Notes under the pieces: model-generated
Told to the model about the DNA's origin: nothing
The model's database searches: none
The model's input: only the letters and a program-made list of their open reading frames with translations
Program-made: the position numbers and the translations under genes
Assembly (NCBI RefSeq): GCF_051622035.1
Contig: NC_135359.1
Coordinates: forward strand, 18,623,501 to 18,687,500
Reading direction: 5' to 3'
Source of the DNA: Arctopsyche grandis
Taxonomy: Eukaryota > Arthropoda > Insecta > Trichoptera > Hydropsychidae
Length of the DNA stretch: 64,000 nt
Shown here: positions 10,700 through 20,082 of the stretch, one piece after another
Numbering within the stretch: position 1 is the first letter of the stretch
Layout of the letters: every line of letters begins with the position of its first letter

Positions 10700-12621
10700 A
10701 TTCAAAATCAAAATTGAAAATACAATATAATTTTTTTGAAAACTCCAACTTGTCTCAAACAAACATCGCGTCCGTTTTTAATTCCAAACCAAGAGTAGCT
10801 AAGGGTGCAATTATTATCATTACTAGAAGCTAAAAAACAACTATATAAGTACGGTCACCTACTGGAGCATGCAATTGAACAGGTGATTTTAAAATCAGAT
10901 GATCATGAAATCGCAGTAGAAATCGCGCTGGACTGGAAAATGAAAACAAAAGAGCAATGTTTAAATGCCTTGACTATTTTCATTCTGAACTCCAAATCAG
11001 ATTAAGAGCTATTAAGTAACAGCCATGTTTCAGACTATCCAAGTCAAGAGTCTCGTATCTACCCCTAAAGATTTTTTTATTTTTTCCTATTTAAATTTAT
11101 GACTTGGGATAGGGAGGGGGGAGGGTGAAACCCTGTCTTACCGCACAAGGTGATACGAACCCTAGTGACGCCACTGTGTAGGGGCTCTACGACATGGTCG
11201 AGTTTGAATTGCAAATCCTGTGAGTTGAGACCGATTCGATCATATTGGTGGCTACTACTTTACTTCCTTCCCACCAATCATATTTAAACAGGGTGTTTAC
11301 AACAATACCGTTATTTCATTCCGTTCGTCCATGAAGTCATATCATTGTTATTAAATAAGTATATAAATTACGAATGTATCAAGAAGTACGTATGTATGTA
11401 TAAACTTCAAGAACGCGCGCGAATACTGATTTCAACACTCGAGACATCTGTTATAGCGTAATAATTGGCTTTTGAGCATGAAGTGCGAGGCTCGCTTCCA
11501 AACAAGTAACGAAAATTTGAATTTAAATTATAATTACTTACACAAACAAAATTCTAAAAGGATTATACGCAATTGAAACAAATTTAATTCATTACATATA
11601 TTAAACGTTTGCGAATACTTATACTTGATACCTGAGACGATAATTTGAGTGTTTGTGTTTTTACATCATCCATTGCAATAAGCTTTGTAAATAAATCAAT
11701 TTTTTTCGACTTAATTTATTTTTTTAACTTCATAATATATTCGAATATTAAATTAACAACTAAGAATGTCTCACCGATAACCCAATAAATGTCCATCTGA
11801 GACGGTAATGTTAAGGTCAAATTAGAGAGAGGCCTGATATTTGACCCGTTACCCCAAATGCTTACATTTTTTGTAAATATGTATGTGTTGATAAACAAAA
11901 AATACAAAATATTAATTAAAAATAATTTACATGAACCACAATATATAATATAATACAAGGCAACTGTGTTAGTACTCCTAAAGATATTCGAAAATCAACC
12001 CAACGGGAACATTTTTCATTTTAAAATCGAAGTAATTTTTTTTAATCTATCCACAGCCCTGCTTCCTTATCAAATCGTTGCTTTTGAAGTAAAATTTCTT
12101 TACAAATGATATAATGAATTACAACGTTGAAACAATGCGCAACATGAAAGTTTGTAACTCTACTACCCACTCTTCACATTCTAAATATGTATATTTTGTT
12201 ATAGAAGTCCATTTATTCTCTATCATCTCTAAAAATCTGTCGCAAAGTCAGAAACAAAGATCAACCTAATTAAATATTCTTTTCGGTGTTTCATAAATAA
12301 GTCAATATAGAAAAAAAAAAGTAGCAGGTGCAATGATAATGAAAGAAAATGCAGAATGTGTATAATACAAGTGGTTATAATTTCACAATCTTCAATATAA
12401 ATTAATTTATCAGTTTTAAATTAGAGATTCATACTTTTCATTTCAATTGCTTACTTACCATTTTGTAATACGGATGAAAATTTATATAAAAATTAAAAAC
12501 ATACATATAAATAAAATAAAAACTATATTAATTAAATAAATTTCTTACATAGGGATACTGATCTATTCGATATTTAAACTTAATCCTAATATATTTACTT
12601 TGTATAACATTCTAAACTCGT
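10700..12621. other. Intergenic spacer with MITE remnant
   Basis: No gene could be supported. A 66-codon plus-strand frame at 10805-11005 has fairly ordinary amino-acid composition but no recognised domain or splice context. The relative of the 4490-4690 element lies at about 11345-11510. The rest is AT-rich, likely in part the 3' flank of the minus-strand ORF at 12622. Confidence 0.45.
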
Positions 12622-13203
12622 TTACTTTGATATATCGTCAGCTTTCTCCGAACTGTCAATACTATGCTGCGAAGTGCTAGCCATTTGAGATTGCACTAAT
12701 TGTAAGAATTCCTGAGGAGTCAAGTCTTCGGCTTGAGAATCCGTATTAAGATCCCATTCGAGATCCAAATCACTCGCATTAACGTCAGCGTCACCGTCGG
12801 GACTCAACAGAATTTCTTGATCACAGACAACCTGATTGAGGCGAGTTTTTAATCTACGAGATATTTCTTCCAGTTCTGAAAACTTCACTTGAAGAGATCT
12901 GCCGAGAGGAGACGAGGGATCTATGCCGTCGACGACACCCACATCAGGTACACTGCGGAAGGTAACTTGGGTCCCTTGCTGCGTGTCCGCTACCTGATGA
13001 TTTGAAGGCGGCGACGAGTTGTGATTCAGTGAAATTTCAGAGTGACCATTGTTTACATTTTGTGAACCATTCGTCAAACGATTTGTGAATATATCGAGTA
13101 TTTCATTTAGAGCATCCGTTACACTCTGTCTCGAGTTGTTTACTCCATTGAAATGAGGAGGAGAATCCTCCCCACTGTTGTCAATATTCTTGTCCATCTT
13201 CAT
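12622..13203 (-). CDS. Unrecognised 193-residue protein with a short coiled coil
   Basis: This is an uninterrupted minus-strand frame with normal coding composition (balanced, Ser/Asp/Asn-rich), unlike the surrounding AT-rich spacer. An acidic, polar N-terminal half carries a helical piece (TDALNEILDIFTNRL, about 30-44). A heptad-like segment at about 108-125 (LQVKFSELEEISRRLKTRLN) is followed by an acidic tail (DLDLEWDLNTD, then LTPQEFLQLVQSQM). There are no cysteines forming a zinc site, no signal peptide and no membrane segment. An in-frame MKMDK start at 13203 follows a plausible acceptor (polypyrimidine-AG near 13280), so the 5' leader may be spliced. It is divergent from TAF3, 2.7 kb away. 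Function unknown; probably a small scaffold or adaptor. Confidence 0.65.
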   Translation of the reverse strand: MKMDKNIDNSGEDSPPHFNGVNNSRQSVTDALNEILDIFTNRLTNGSQNVNNGHSEISLNHNSSPPSNHQVADTQQGTQVTFRSVPDVGVVDGIDPSSPLGRSLQVKFSELEEISRRLKTRLNQVVCDQEILLSPDGDADVNASDLDLEWDLNTDSQAEDLTPQEFLQLVQSQMASTSQHSIDSSEKADDISK

Positions 13204-14400
13204 CGGGGCGGAGTTATTTTATACGAGAATTAATTCGAAATTTAATTTGTATTTGTTTTTTTACATGGATTTCCAATCTAAAAAAATAAAATGTATTAAA
13301 GAATAAAAATTATATTAACATTTACTACTACTGTAAATAAAAATGTATATACCTTAAGTTCAAATGTATATTTCTAATCCAAAATCAAAGGATACAAATT
13401 TAATATAATGATTGTCTCAGCAACCGAATTTGAGCCTGTAGAAGAATATAATTGTCAATTAAAATATGAATTACTTATAATTATCTTATATATTGTAATG
13501 AACTAGTGATTGATCGAAGATGAGAAATAGTATTTGAGAGGATTAAGTAGCTAGATTTGTGGACAACAAAAGTATTGATGTTCCTAGTACTGGATACGAA
13601 AGGTGTAAACAGAGATATAATGAATGATCTGTCAATAAATGCAAATAATAATAACTGGTGAAATTTTCGCAACAGCAGGCTTTTGGTGACGGCGATTTCT
13701 GCTTGAATTAATATGACACTCTTCACGGGAAGACAGGTGTAGTCCGATAATGAAGAAAATCAAGATCCCACGGGCACACAACCGCTCGGCCTACCCACAG
13801 CTCATAACTGACCCGAATACGACCATATTCTGAAGATAACAGAACCTGTCTAAGCACGTTTGAAAAGCTCTGGCCATCTCTATTAAATGCAAAAATACAT
13901 ATTAAATGAAAAAGAAGACTGAAACGAGGTTCAATGAATCAGCTAGACTTTTCAACTTGAGTTGAAATGTAAACGGACTTATAGATTCCCGTATTCGAGG
14001 CTTCATTTTAATTACTCACTAAGGGAACTAGTCATCGGCCAATTGATTTTATACTGATACAGTCTTATCAGAAAATAGTAGTATTATAGAGTTGAGTTTG
14101 TGGTTTTTAGACTGGAGTCAGAATCGTTAAAAATTTGAGCGACTCCAACTCGATAAATCACGCAATTTTTTTTACTTTATCATATAATATTAGTATTGAA
14201 TTACTATCTAAGATTGATTCACCAGTACAAAATGTAGGCAGATTTTTTTGTTTTTTTCATATCAAATTGCGAAGAGGTACCAGAACAAATGTCAAATAAC
14301 CAAAAAAAAAAAGTACTGTACTGGTAAAACCAGTACGAATGGTCACCTTAACATAGGAACATTGATCAAACCGCGCAAAATGGCAAAGTTTCAAATCGGA
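13204..14400. other. Upstream spacer of the 12622-13203 ORF
   Basis: No domain-bearing frame is seen. The piece at 13730-13870 is less AT-rich and could hold the promoter or an untranslated first exon of the minus-strand ORF. A short stretch at 14096-14160 resembles the 'GAGTC...CGACTCC' ends of the hAT element at 40.9 kb and may be an old fragment of that family. Confidence 0.35.
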
Positions 14401-14405
14401 AGAAT

Positions 14406-14735
14406 CATTATATATATATAATATCGTTATTCTGTCTGAGAGTTTTTGTTTTATTTTTTTATTTTGTTTTATTTATTTTACTTTTTCTTTCTCGTTTGTA
14501 CATTTTTATGTACTATTTTAATTGTATTATTATTTTCCTTTTGTTACTTTATTATTATTATTTTATTTTACCATGTATTCTGTTTTTTAATTTTTATGTT
14601 TTTTACTAATTTTACTTGCATTTATATCTTTGTTAAATGTAGGCCATTGTGGCGCATTAGGTTCTTCCTGTAATGCTACAATGGTCCAAAACTATTAATA
14701 AACTATTATTAAACTATTAATAACGCTCGTCGTAC
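14406..14735 (+). mobile_element. Probable LINE 3' untranslated remnant
   Basis: A long T-rich tract (14446-14640), then a complex block AGGCCATTGTGGCGCATTAG, then ATTAATAAACTATTATTAAA-type tail repeats. This order is typical of 3' ends of CR1/jockey-type LINEs in arthropods. The Phe-rich 75-residue frame here is a by-product of the T tract. No polymerase part remains. Confidence 0.4.
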
Positions 14736-14752
14736 TATAAGGCCTAGTCCAT

Positions 14753-14818
14753 AGTCTAATAGCGTTCATAGTAATGTCTAATAGCGTTCATAGTAATGTC
14801 TAATAGCGTTCATAGTAA
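14753..14818 (+). repeat. 22-bp tandem repeat, three copies
   Basis: GTCTAATAGCGTTCATAGTAAT is repeated three times head to tail, with the last copy running into GCGCGACAGTCTGTCGCGTG, which is itself a short hairpin (GCGACAGTCTGTCGC). Non-coding, about 1.1 kb upstream of TAF3. Confidence 0.85.
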
Positions 14819-15059
14819 GCGCGACAGTCTGTCGCGTGTACAGCGACACTTCTGCGATTTTGTCGCTACGACACAATCGGGACTATGGACGTCGGACAAC
14901 ACATGACCGACGGAATATGTACATATATATGTATATATATATTTTTATTTAATAAATTAATATACGCCAACACCCATGTGATGATATATCATCGGGTAGC
15001 ACACTAATGTAGACCAAAGAGATAATATATATATATGTACATATGTTGTCAGATCAATG

Positions 15060-15206
15060 GCTACGTCCACACTACCGATATTTACACCTGATATTCTCGA
15101 ATTTTCCATATCCAGTTCCCATATTGCTACCTGTGGTTGCTATTTAGGAACTGGTTATGGAAAAATTCGTAAATATCGGGTGTAGATATCGATAGTGTGG
15201 ACGTAG
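15060..15206. mobile_element. Small TIR MITE upstream of TAF3
   Basis: A palindromic element of about 147 bp whose ends are CTACGTCCACACTA and its reverse complement, with inner arms built on CCGATATTTACACC and AATATCGGGTGTAGA. TCAATG is repeated on both flanks (15054-15059 and 15207-15212), a likely target duplication. No coding capacity. It lies about 700-800 bp upstream of the TAF3 start codon. Confidence 0.65.
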
Positions 15207-15399
15207 TCAATGAGCGAAGAGAAATACAGAAGAGCCTTTTAAAAATGGGGAGACGTAGTGTGAAAAAAAATTCTGGGAGTCAGATTTTGAACGCTTATGC
15301 AAAGCTTTGTACAACTCGGCAAACAAACCAAAAAACGCGAGACGATCATTGGTAGCACTGGCGCTACAATTTGCGTTTGAATCCGTAACGCAGAACACG

Positions 15400-15880
15400 A
15401 CAATCGTATCGAGGGCGCGAGTCGCAACTCGCGAGTGGCGAATGGCGTGAAGTGGCGAGCGGTGGGGGAAGCCGGCTCGTACATGTGCCGTTGCATTGGT
15501 GTGCGCGGATACAATGCGTGTACTATGTTTGGCGTGTGAATGCAAGAGGGAGAGAGAGAGATATAGTGTGTGTGTGTGTGAGCGCGCGCGGTGTTTTGGC
15601 CGCGAGGTTGGCAGCGGTGGCCGTTGACTGTCTGACGGTCGACGAGCCGAGACGGCCAGCGGCTCTTCGAGTTGCGGAGTCGCGAGTCGTGAGTCGCGAG
15701 TCGCGAGTCGTCGAGTCGTTGCCGCCAAACATAATCGGTCGCGGTCGCGGTCACAGTCGGCAGTCGGCAGTCGGCAGTCGGCAGTCGGCAGTCAGGTTGA
15801 CATGAGCGGCCGCTGAGGGGCGCCACCGAGCTTCGCCACCGTCTGTGCGTGTCGCCGTCATCCCGGCACGTCAGCTCACG
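15400..15880 (+). promoter_or_regulatory. CpG-rich promoter and 5' leader of TAF3
   Basis: A sharp switch from AT-rich to GC- and CpG-rich sequence directly in front of the TAF3 start codon. It contains simple repeats: GAGTCGCGAGTCG-type copies at about 15675-15718, a (GT)n/(GC)n run at 15567-15591, and a CAGTCGG 7-bp repeat in about six copies at 15754-15793. No TATA box is evident. The repeats explain the long spurious antisense frames in this block. Confidence 0.6.
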
Positions 15881-18800
15881 ATGGCCGAGGAGTACTCGCG
15901 AGAGCTGCTGCGGCGCGCCGTCGCCCAGGTCTGCCAACTCCTCGGCTGGCACGCGATGCACTCGTCGCCGCTGGCAGTCCTCACGCACGTGCTGGAGAAG
16001 TACCTGGTGGCGCTCGCCTCCAGCGCGCACGGCTATGCGGAGCACGACTGCCGCACGGACCCTACCCTGGACGACTTGGCTTGCGCCTTCCGAGACCTGA
16101 ACGTGCGTCTTCCGGAACTCCGCGCTTACGCCCGAGCGGTCCCTCCTTCACCCCTGCCTCACCCCACCCCCACCTACCCCTTGCCCAAAGCCTCCACCTT
16201 AAACTTCCTGAAGCCGGGCTCGCGCGAAGTAGTAACGAGACCGGCCCACGTACACGACCATCTCCCACCGATGTGGCCCGATCGGGAGCAAGAAGACGGG
16301 GACCCCAATTCCGACCCGACCAAACCCGATCCCGATGCCGACCCATTCAAGAGGCCCGGAGAACCCGCACCTCCGGCCGCTTCCCTCAAACGAAACAAGA
16401 TCAAACAAGACGACGAGTGCCACGCTCGTGAACTCAGCAGCGTCATGATGACCGTGTCCGGCTACCTCTCCCCGGCGCGCGAGGGTAAACTACCCGAAGC
16501 GCGCACACCTATAACCCTCCCCGACGTTCCTCCCGAAAAGGCCAAGCTGCAGTATAATCCGTTGGCCGCTCGACCTCCGGTGCCGCTCAACGATCGGCTC
16601 GATAAAAAGTTAAAAAAGAAAGCCGTCAACGGTAAAATAGAGAAGTCGAAGAAGAAAGACAAGCCCCAGAAAGTGCCGTTGGATAAACCGTACAATCCGA
16701 ACGAAAATCGGCCGAATAAATTGACGCCGCACGTAGCTAAAACTAAACAGCCCTCGAAGAATCACGCGAACAAACCGCCTGGATTGAATAACTTGTTTTT
16801 CCCCGACGAGATTAAAGTTATAAAACAAGAAGTTATCGATAAGCCGGTTAAAGCGGCGCTGATGCCCGTCGAACACAAACTTCCGAAAGCTCCCCTTTTA
16901 CAGACTCCGCCGCCAATCAACGCTCACAAACCGGTTGTGCCGAAGCCGACGCCGATAGTCAACTCACAATTGAAATCTATTCCCGACTTACCGTTAAACA
17001 TTACCATCAAAGAAGAAAAACTGGACACTGAAAAATTGACTTTACAGCCCGACCGATCGAAACTTAACATATTTAAAAAGATATCTACTAAAATTAAAGA
17101 GGAAAAACCGAACGACTCATTCAATGATAAGAATGCAAACGACTGTATCACCATATCAAAAATAAAAGTCGAAAAAACTAGCCCCCCTTGTAGTTCTCCT
17201 TATCGTCCCGAAGAACTTTTCTCTAAGCAAAAAATAGTGAACGAATTTAAGCCTTCCATTAGTGCAAATACTGCTGTTGATCTTACCTCAAAGCGGAATC
17301 ATTCGGAAGTTATAAATATCGACGATGATATAATCGATGTCACCAAACAAGTCATTAAACAGGAGCCGTTAGACGATTATCCAAAGGATTTGTCTAGACC
17401 GAAGATAAGTGTAACACCTCACAGCGTTTTAGCGGCGCCCATTATTAAAGAGAAGAAGGAACGAAAAAGAAAAGAAAGAAAGATAAAGGTTGACAAAGTC
17501 GCGAAAGAGTATACGAAGCTTATAAAAAAACAATTGACAGACATAGCTAAGAATGTCAACGAAACTGGAGAATCTTCTTTGACACACACGAGCTTACCGC
17601 CGGGCTTTCCATTTTTTCCAGCGAGCCCAGGACTCATTCCTGGACTTATACCGAATCCCAGTTTTATGCCGACGGGCCCCTTATTTCCCAATTTACCTAA
17701 CAAGCATGCTTTTAGAAGCATGATGGCTTCCGATGCGTCGCATATGTTACCCAATCCCTTTTCACTCAAGGAAGCTCCCACTAATTTATTCCTTCCTACT
17801 CCGTCTGGGTTTCCTCAAAATCTTTCCCATCCTTTATTAGTGAATCACGGTTTCGGTCAACCTCCTAGAATGCCGCAGCCTCTCAATTTACCAACCTGTT
17901 TGAGAAGACCTAGTCTAGAAGTCATACCGATTGACGCCGATGACGATAATAAAATAAAACACAAGCCACACTTCATTTCTCCGGCTTTAGTGATTAAAGA
18001 AAAGGAAAAACCAAAAAATAGTAAACTTTCTATAAATAATAGTTTTTTATCTAATAGTGTTGACGTTTCTATAACGACTACGATAAAACAAAGTTCCCCT
18101 AAAACTAATCCAATTATTCCAATTCCACTCATTAAACCTGACGTTACAATTAAACTTAATACGTCACCGCCAGAAAAGTTAAAACCAGTCGAAATGCCTA
18201 AAAAGGTAGTCGAAGTCCAACCATTCACAGTGAAAGAAAAGGAAAAAGAAAAATCTGAAAAGAAAAAGGACAAACTTCACAAAAAAGATAAGAAAGATAA
18301 AGAACAGAGAATCAAGAAGAAAAAGGACAAAAAAGAAAAACTTAAAATTAAAATAGAAAAGAAAAGAGAAAAGATGGAATTGAAAGAAAAATTGAAAAAA
18401 GACAAAAAGGAGAAGAAAAAAGAGAAAGAAAAACCACTCACACTTGCAGAGGGTTTAGTACCCAAGTTGACTCTTAAATTAGGTCCACCATCTCCAATGC
18501 CACCATCGCCTGACACCACTAAGAGATTAAATATAAAACCAATAGTTAAAAAAGAAGACGAAGCTCAAAGTCCTGTACATGTACCTCAAACATCAGATAT
18601 TAAAATGCAAGTCGAAGGTAATCAATCTCCGGAATTGGCCAAAATATCGGCGTTAGTCACTAGACCACCAAAACCCAAATCGTCCAGCAAACACAACACA
18701 AGCGTCAAAGGAGACACCAGCATGGAAATGAACTCTGCAAATTCTCCTCCAATGCAACAAAGCAACGTCTCACCCGTGAGAAAAACAAAACCACCGTCTT

Positions 18801-19249
18801 CATATGCGAAATACAAAAGAATACACTTCAAACCTATTCCTAAAAGAAATAGTAGCGATTTCGACGATCCAATCATCGATCTGGCATCTGAAGATATAGA
18901 AATGAAAGAAACACCACCTCAACCATCACCTCCGCCACCAGAAAAAATGCCCAACGTCCCGTTAGGCACGCCATATTATACCGATCCACAAGGCAATAAA
19001 GTGTGGATTTGTCCAGCATGCGGTCGGCCAGATAACGGCACTCCGATGATTGCATGCGACGGCTGTGATGGCTGGTATCACTGGATATGCGTCGGAATAC
19101 ACGTGGAGCCGGCCAACTCGGAAGATTGGTACTGCACTAGTTGCTCCGCCAAGAGAACTGCCATGGCCAGTGCAATGGCCGGAGGAGGACAAACCGCTAA
19201 AAAGAGAGGTCGGAAACCTAAGATGGACAAGTTAAAAGAAATTCGTTGA
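15881..19249 (+). CDS. TAF3: TFIID subunit 3 (TAF3): histone fold plus PHD finger
   Basis: Subunit of TFIID, which pairs with TAF10 through its histone fold and reads histone H3 trimethylated on Lys4 through its PHD finger at active promoters. ATG at 15881 (CACGATGG, good context) gives MAEEYSRELLRRAVAQVCQL, which matches the human TAF3 start; an upstream in-frame extension to 15845 lacks homology. It has 1122 residues in one exon. Seen: histone fold at about 5-85 (RTDPTLDDLACAF); a long disordered Pro/Lys-rich middle with repeated IKEEK/IKQEP-type motifs; a very Lys-rich tract at about 780-855; and a C-terminal PHD finger at about 1041-1096 (WICPACGRPDNG, PMIACDGCDGWYHW, then DWYCTSC) keeping the Cys/His zinc ligands, the PMI methionine and the tryptophan used for H3K4me3 binding. 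A basic tail (KKRGRKPKMDKLKE) ends the protein. The absence of introns contrasts with its neighbours. Confidence 0.95.
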   Translation: MAEEYSRELLRRAVAQVCQLLGWHAMHSSPLAVLTHVLEKYLVALASSAHGYAEHDCRTDPTLDDLACAFRDLNVRLPELRAYARAVPPSPLPHPTPTYPLPKASTLNFLKPGSREVVTRPAHVHDHLPPMWPDREQEDGDPNSDPTKPDPDADPFKRPGEPAPPAASLKRNKIKQDDECHARELSSVMMTVSGYLSPAREGKLPEARTPITLPDVPPEKAKLQYNPLAARPPVPLNDRLDKKLKKKAVNGKIEKSKKKDKPQKVPLDKPYNPNENRPNKLTPHVAKTKQPSKNHANKPPGLNNLFFPDEIKVIKQEVIDKPVKAALMPVEHKLPKAPLLQTPPPINAHKPVVPKPTPIVNSQLKSIPDLPLNITIKEEKLDTEKLTLQPDRSKLNIFKKISTKIKEEKPNDSFNDKNANDCITISKIKVEKTSPPCSSPYRPEELFSKQKIVNEFKPSISANTAVDLTSKRNHSEVINIDDDIIDVTKQVIKQEPLDDYPKDLSRPKISVTPHSVLAAPIIKEKKERKRKERKIKVDKVAKEYTKLIKKQLTDIAKNVNETGESSLTHTSLPPGFPFFPASPGLIPGLIPNPSFMPTGPLFPNLPNKHAFRSMMASDASHMLPNPFSLKEAPTNLFLPTPSGFPQNLSHPLLVNHGFGQPPRMPQPLNLPTCLRRPSLEVIPIDADDDNKIKHKPHFISPALVIKEKEKPKNSKLSINNSFLSNSVDVSITTTIKQSSPKTNPIIPIPLIKPDVTIKLNTSPPEKLKPVEMPKKVVEVQPFTVKEKEKEKSEKKKDKLHKKDKKDKEQRIKKKKDKKEKLKIKIEKKREKMELKEKLKKDKKEKKKEKEKPLTLAEGLVPKLTLKLGPPSPMPPSPDTTKRLNIKPIVKKEDEAQSPVHVPQTSDIKMQVEGNQSPELAKISALVTRPPKPKSSSKHNTSVKGDTSMEMNSANSPPMQQSNVSPVRKTKPPSSYAKYKRIHFKPIPKRNSSDFDDPIIDLASEDIEMKETPPQPSPPPPEKMPNVPLGTPYYTDPQGNKVWICPACGRPDNGTPMIACDGCDGWYHWICVGIHVEPANSEDWYCTSCSAKRTAMASAMAGGGQTAKKRGRKPKMDKLKEIR

Positions 19250-20082
19250 TTCAAAATCTTCACCTTAAGTGTATAAAGTTTTTTAGTTCATAATGACAAT
19301 ATAAAAAAGAATAACATTTAATTATGGATATATATTTTAAATATTTTACATAATTATCTTTGTTTATAATATGTAATTGTACAGTATGTTTAAGGACATT
19401 CATCTTACTGAATATGGTTCAGTAGTTTGTGTAAATAGATACCCATGTGGGATTTTTTTTATGTCTATGATAAAAAAATATATAGAAATTTATTGTTTGT
19501 TAAATAATGCTTGCTTAAATTACATCACATCGCTCTATATATTACATAACTATTTTTTTTTATTGTTTTAGTTTTTTTTATATACATATATGTTTATAAA
19601 CAAAATTGGATTTATTATTCAAATCCATACTGACTATACAATTAATTTTTCCATTTTAAACTTCATGTAATGTATTTGAAATTAACGACCATAAATATTA
19701 AGGATGTAATGAAACTAAATTATATCTACGGAATGAATGATGTAGTATATACATACATAATAACATGATAAAAACTAATGAGTTACAAATATCGTAAATC
19801 GCATATTAGTTTTGAAATCCTCAGTCATGCTCGTAAGAAACAATAAATCTGAAATATTCCCATCTTCAGCAATCGATGGTTGGGATATTTTGTGCCAGTT
19901 GCCTTACTTTGTGGAATGTACAGTTAGTCATCTGTGGTTTTTTCTTTTTATGTATATATCGAAGCTGTTTTATTTGTGTAACCATTGTGTTTTATGCAAT
20001 GATGTTTTTATTGAAATTGGTGCATTCGGCATGTCGGTCTCCTGTGACCGATTGTATAAAATGTACATTACACAGTAATTTA
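19250..20082. other. Convergent 3' flanks of TAF3 and NANS
   Basis: An 833-bp AT-rich gap between the TAF3 stop (19249) and the NANS stop (20083, opposite strand). It should hold both 3' untranslated regions. A TTTATT at about 19969 reads AATAAA on the minus strand and suits NANS. No other gene is seen. Confidence 0.5.

Noticed and set aside
10805-11005. 66-codon plus-strand frame with fairly normal composition
   Set aside because: No recognised domain, no splice sites of note and no start context; left unannotated as a gene.
14446-14673. 75-residue Phe-rich frame that looks like a membrane protein
   Set aside because: Translation of a T-rich LINE-type 3' tract; composition is explained by poly-T.
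15207-16045. Long antisense frames over the TAF3 promoter and start
   Set aside because: They arise from GC-rich simple repeats and the opposite strand of TAF3; no domain or splice support, Arg/Ser/His-biased.
17419-18519. Phe/Ser-rich minus-strand frames inside TAF3
   Set aside because: Shadows of Lys/Glu-rich TAF3 codons on the other strand.
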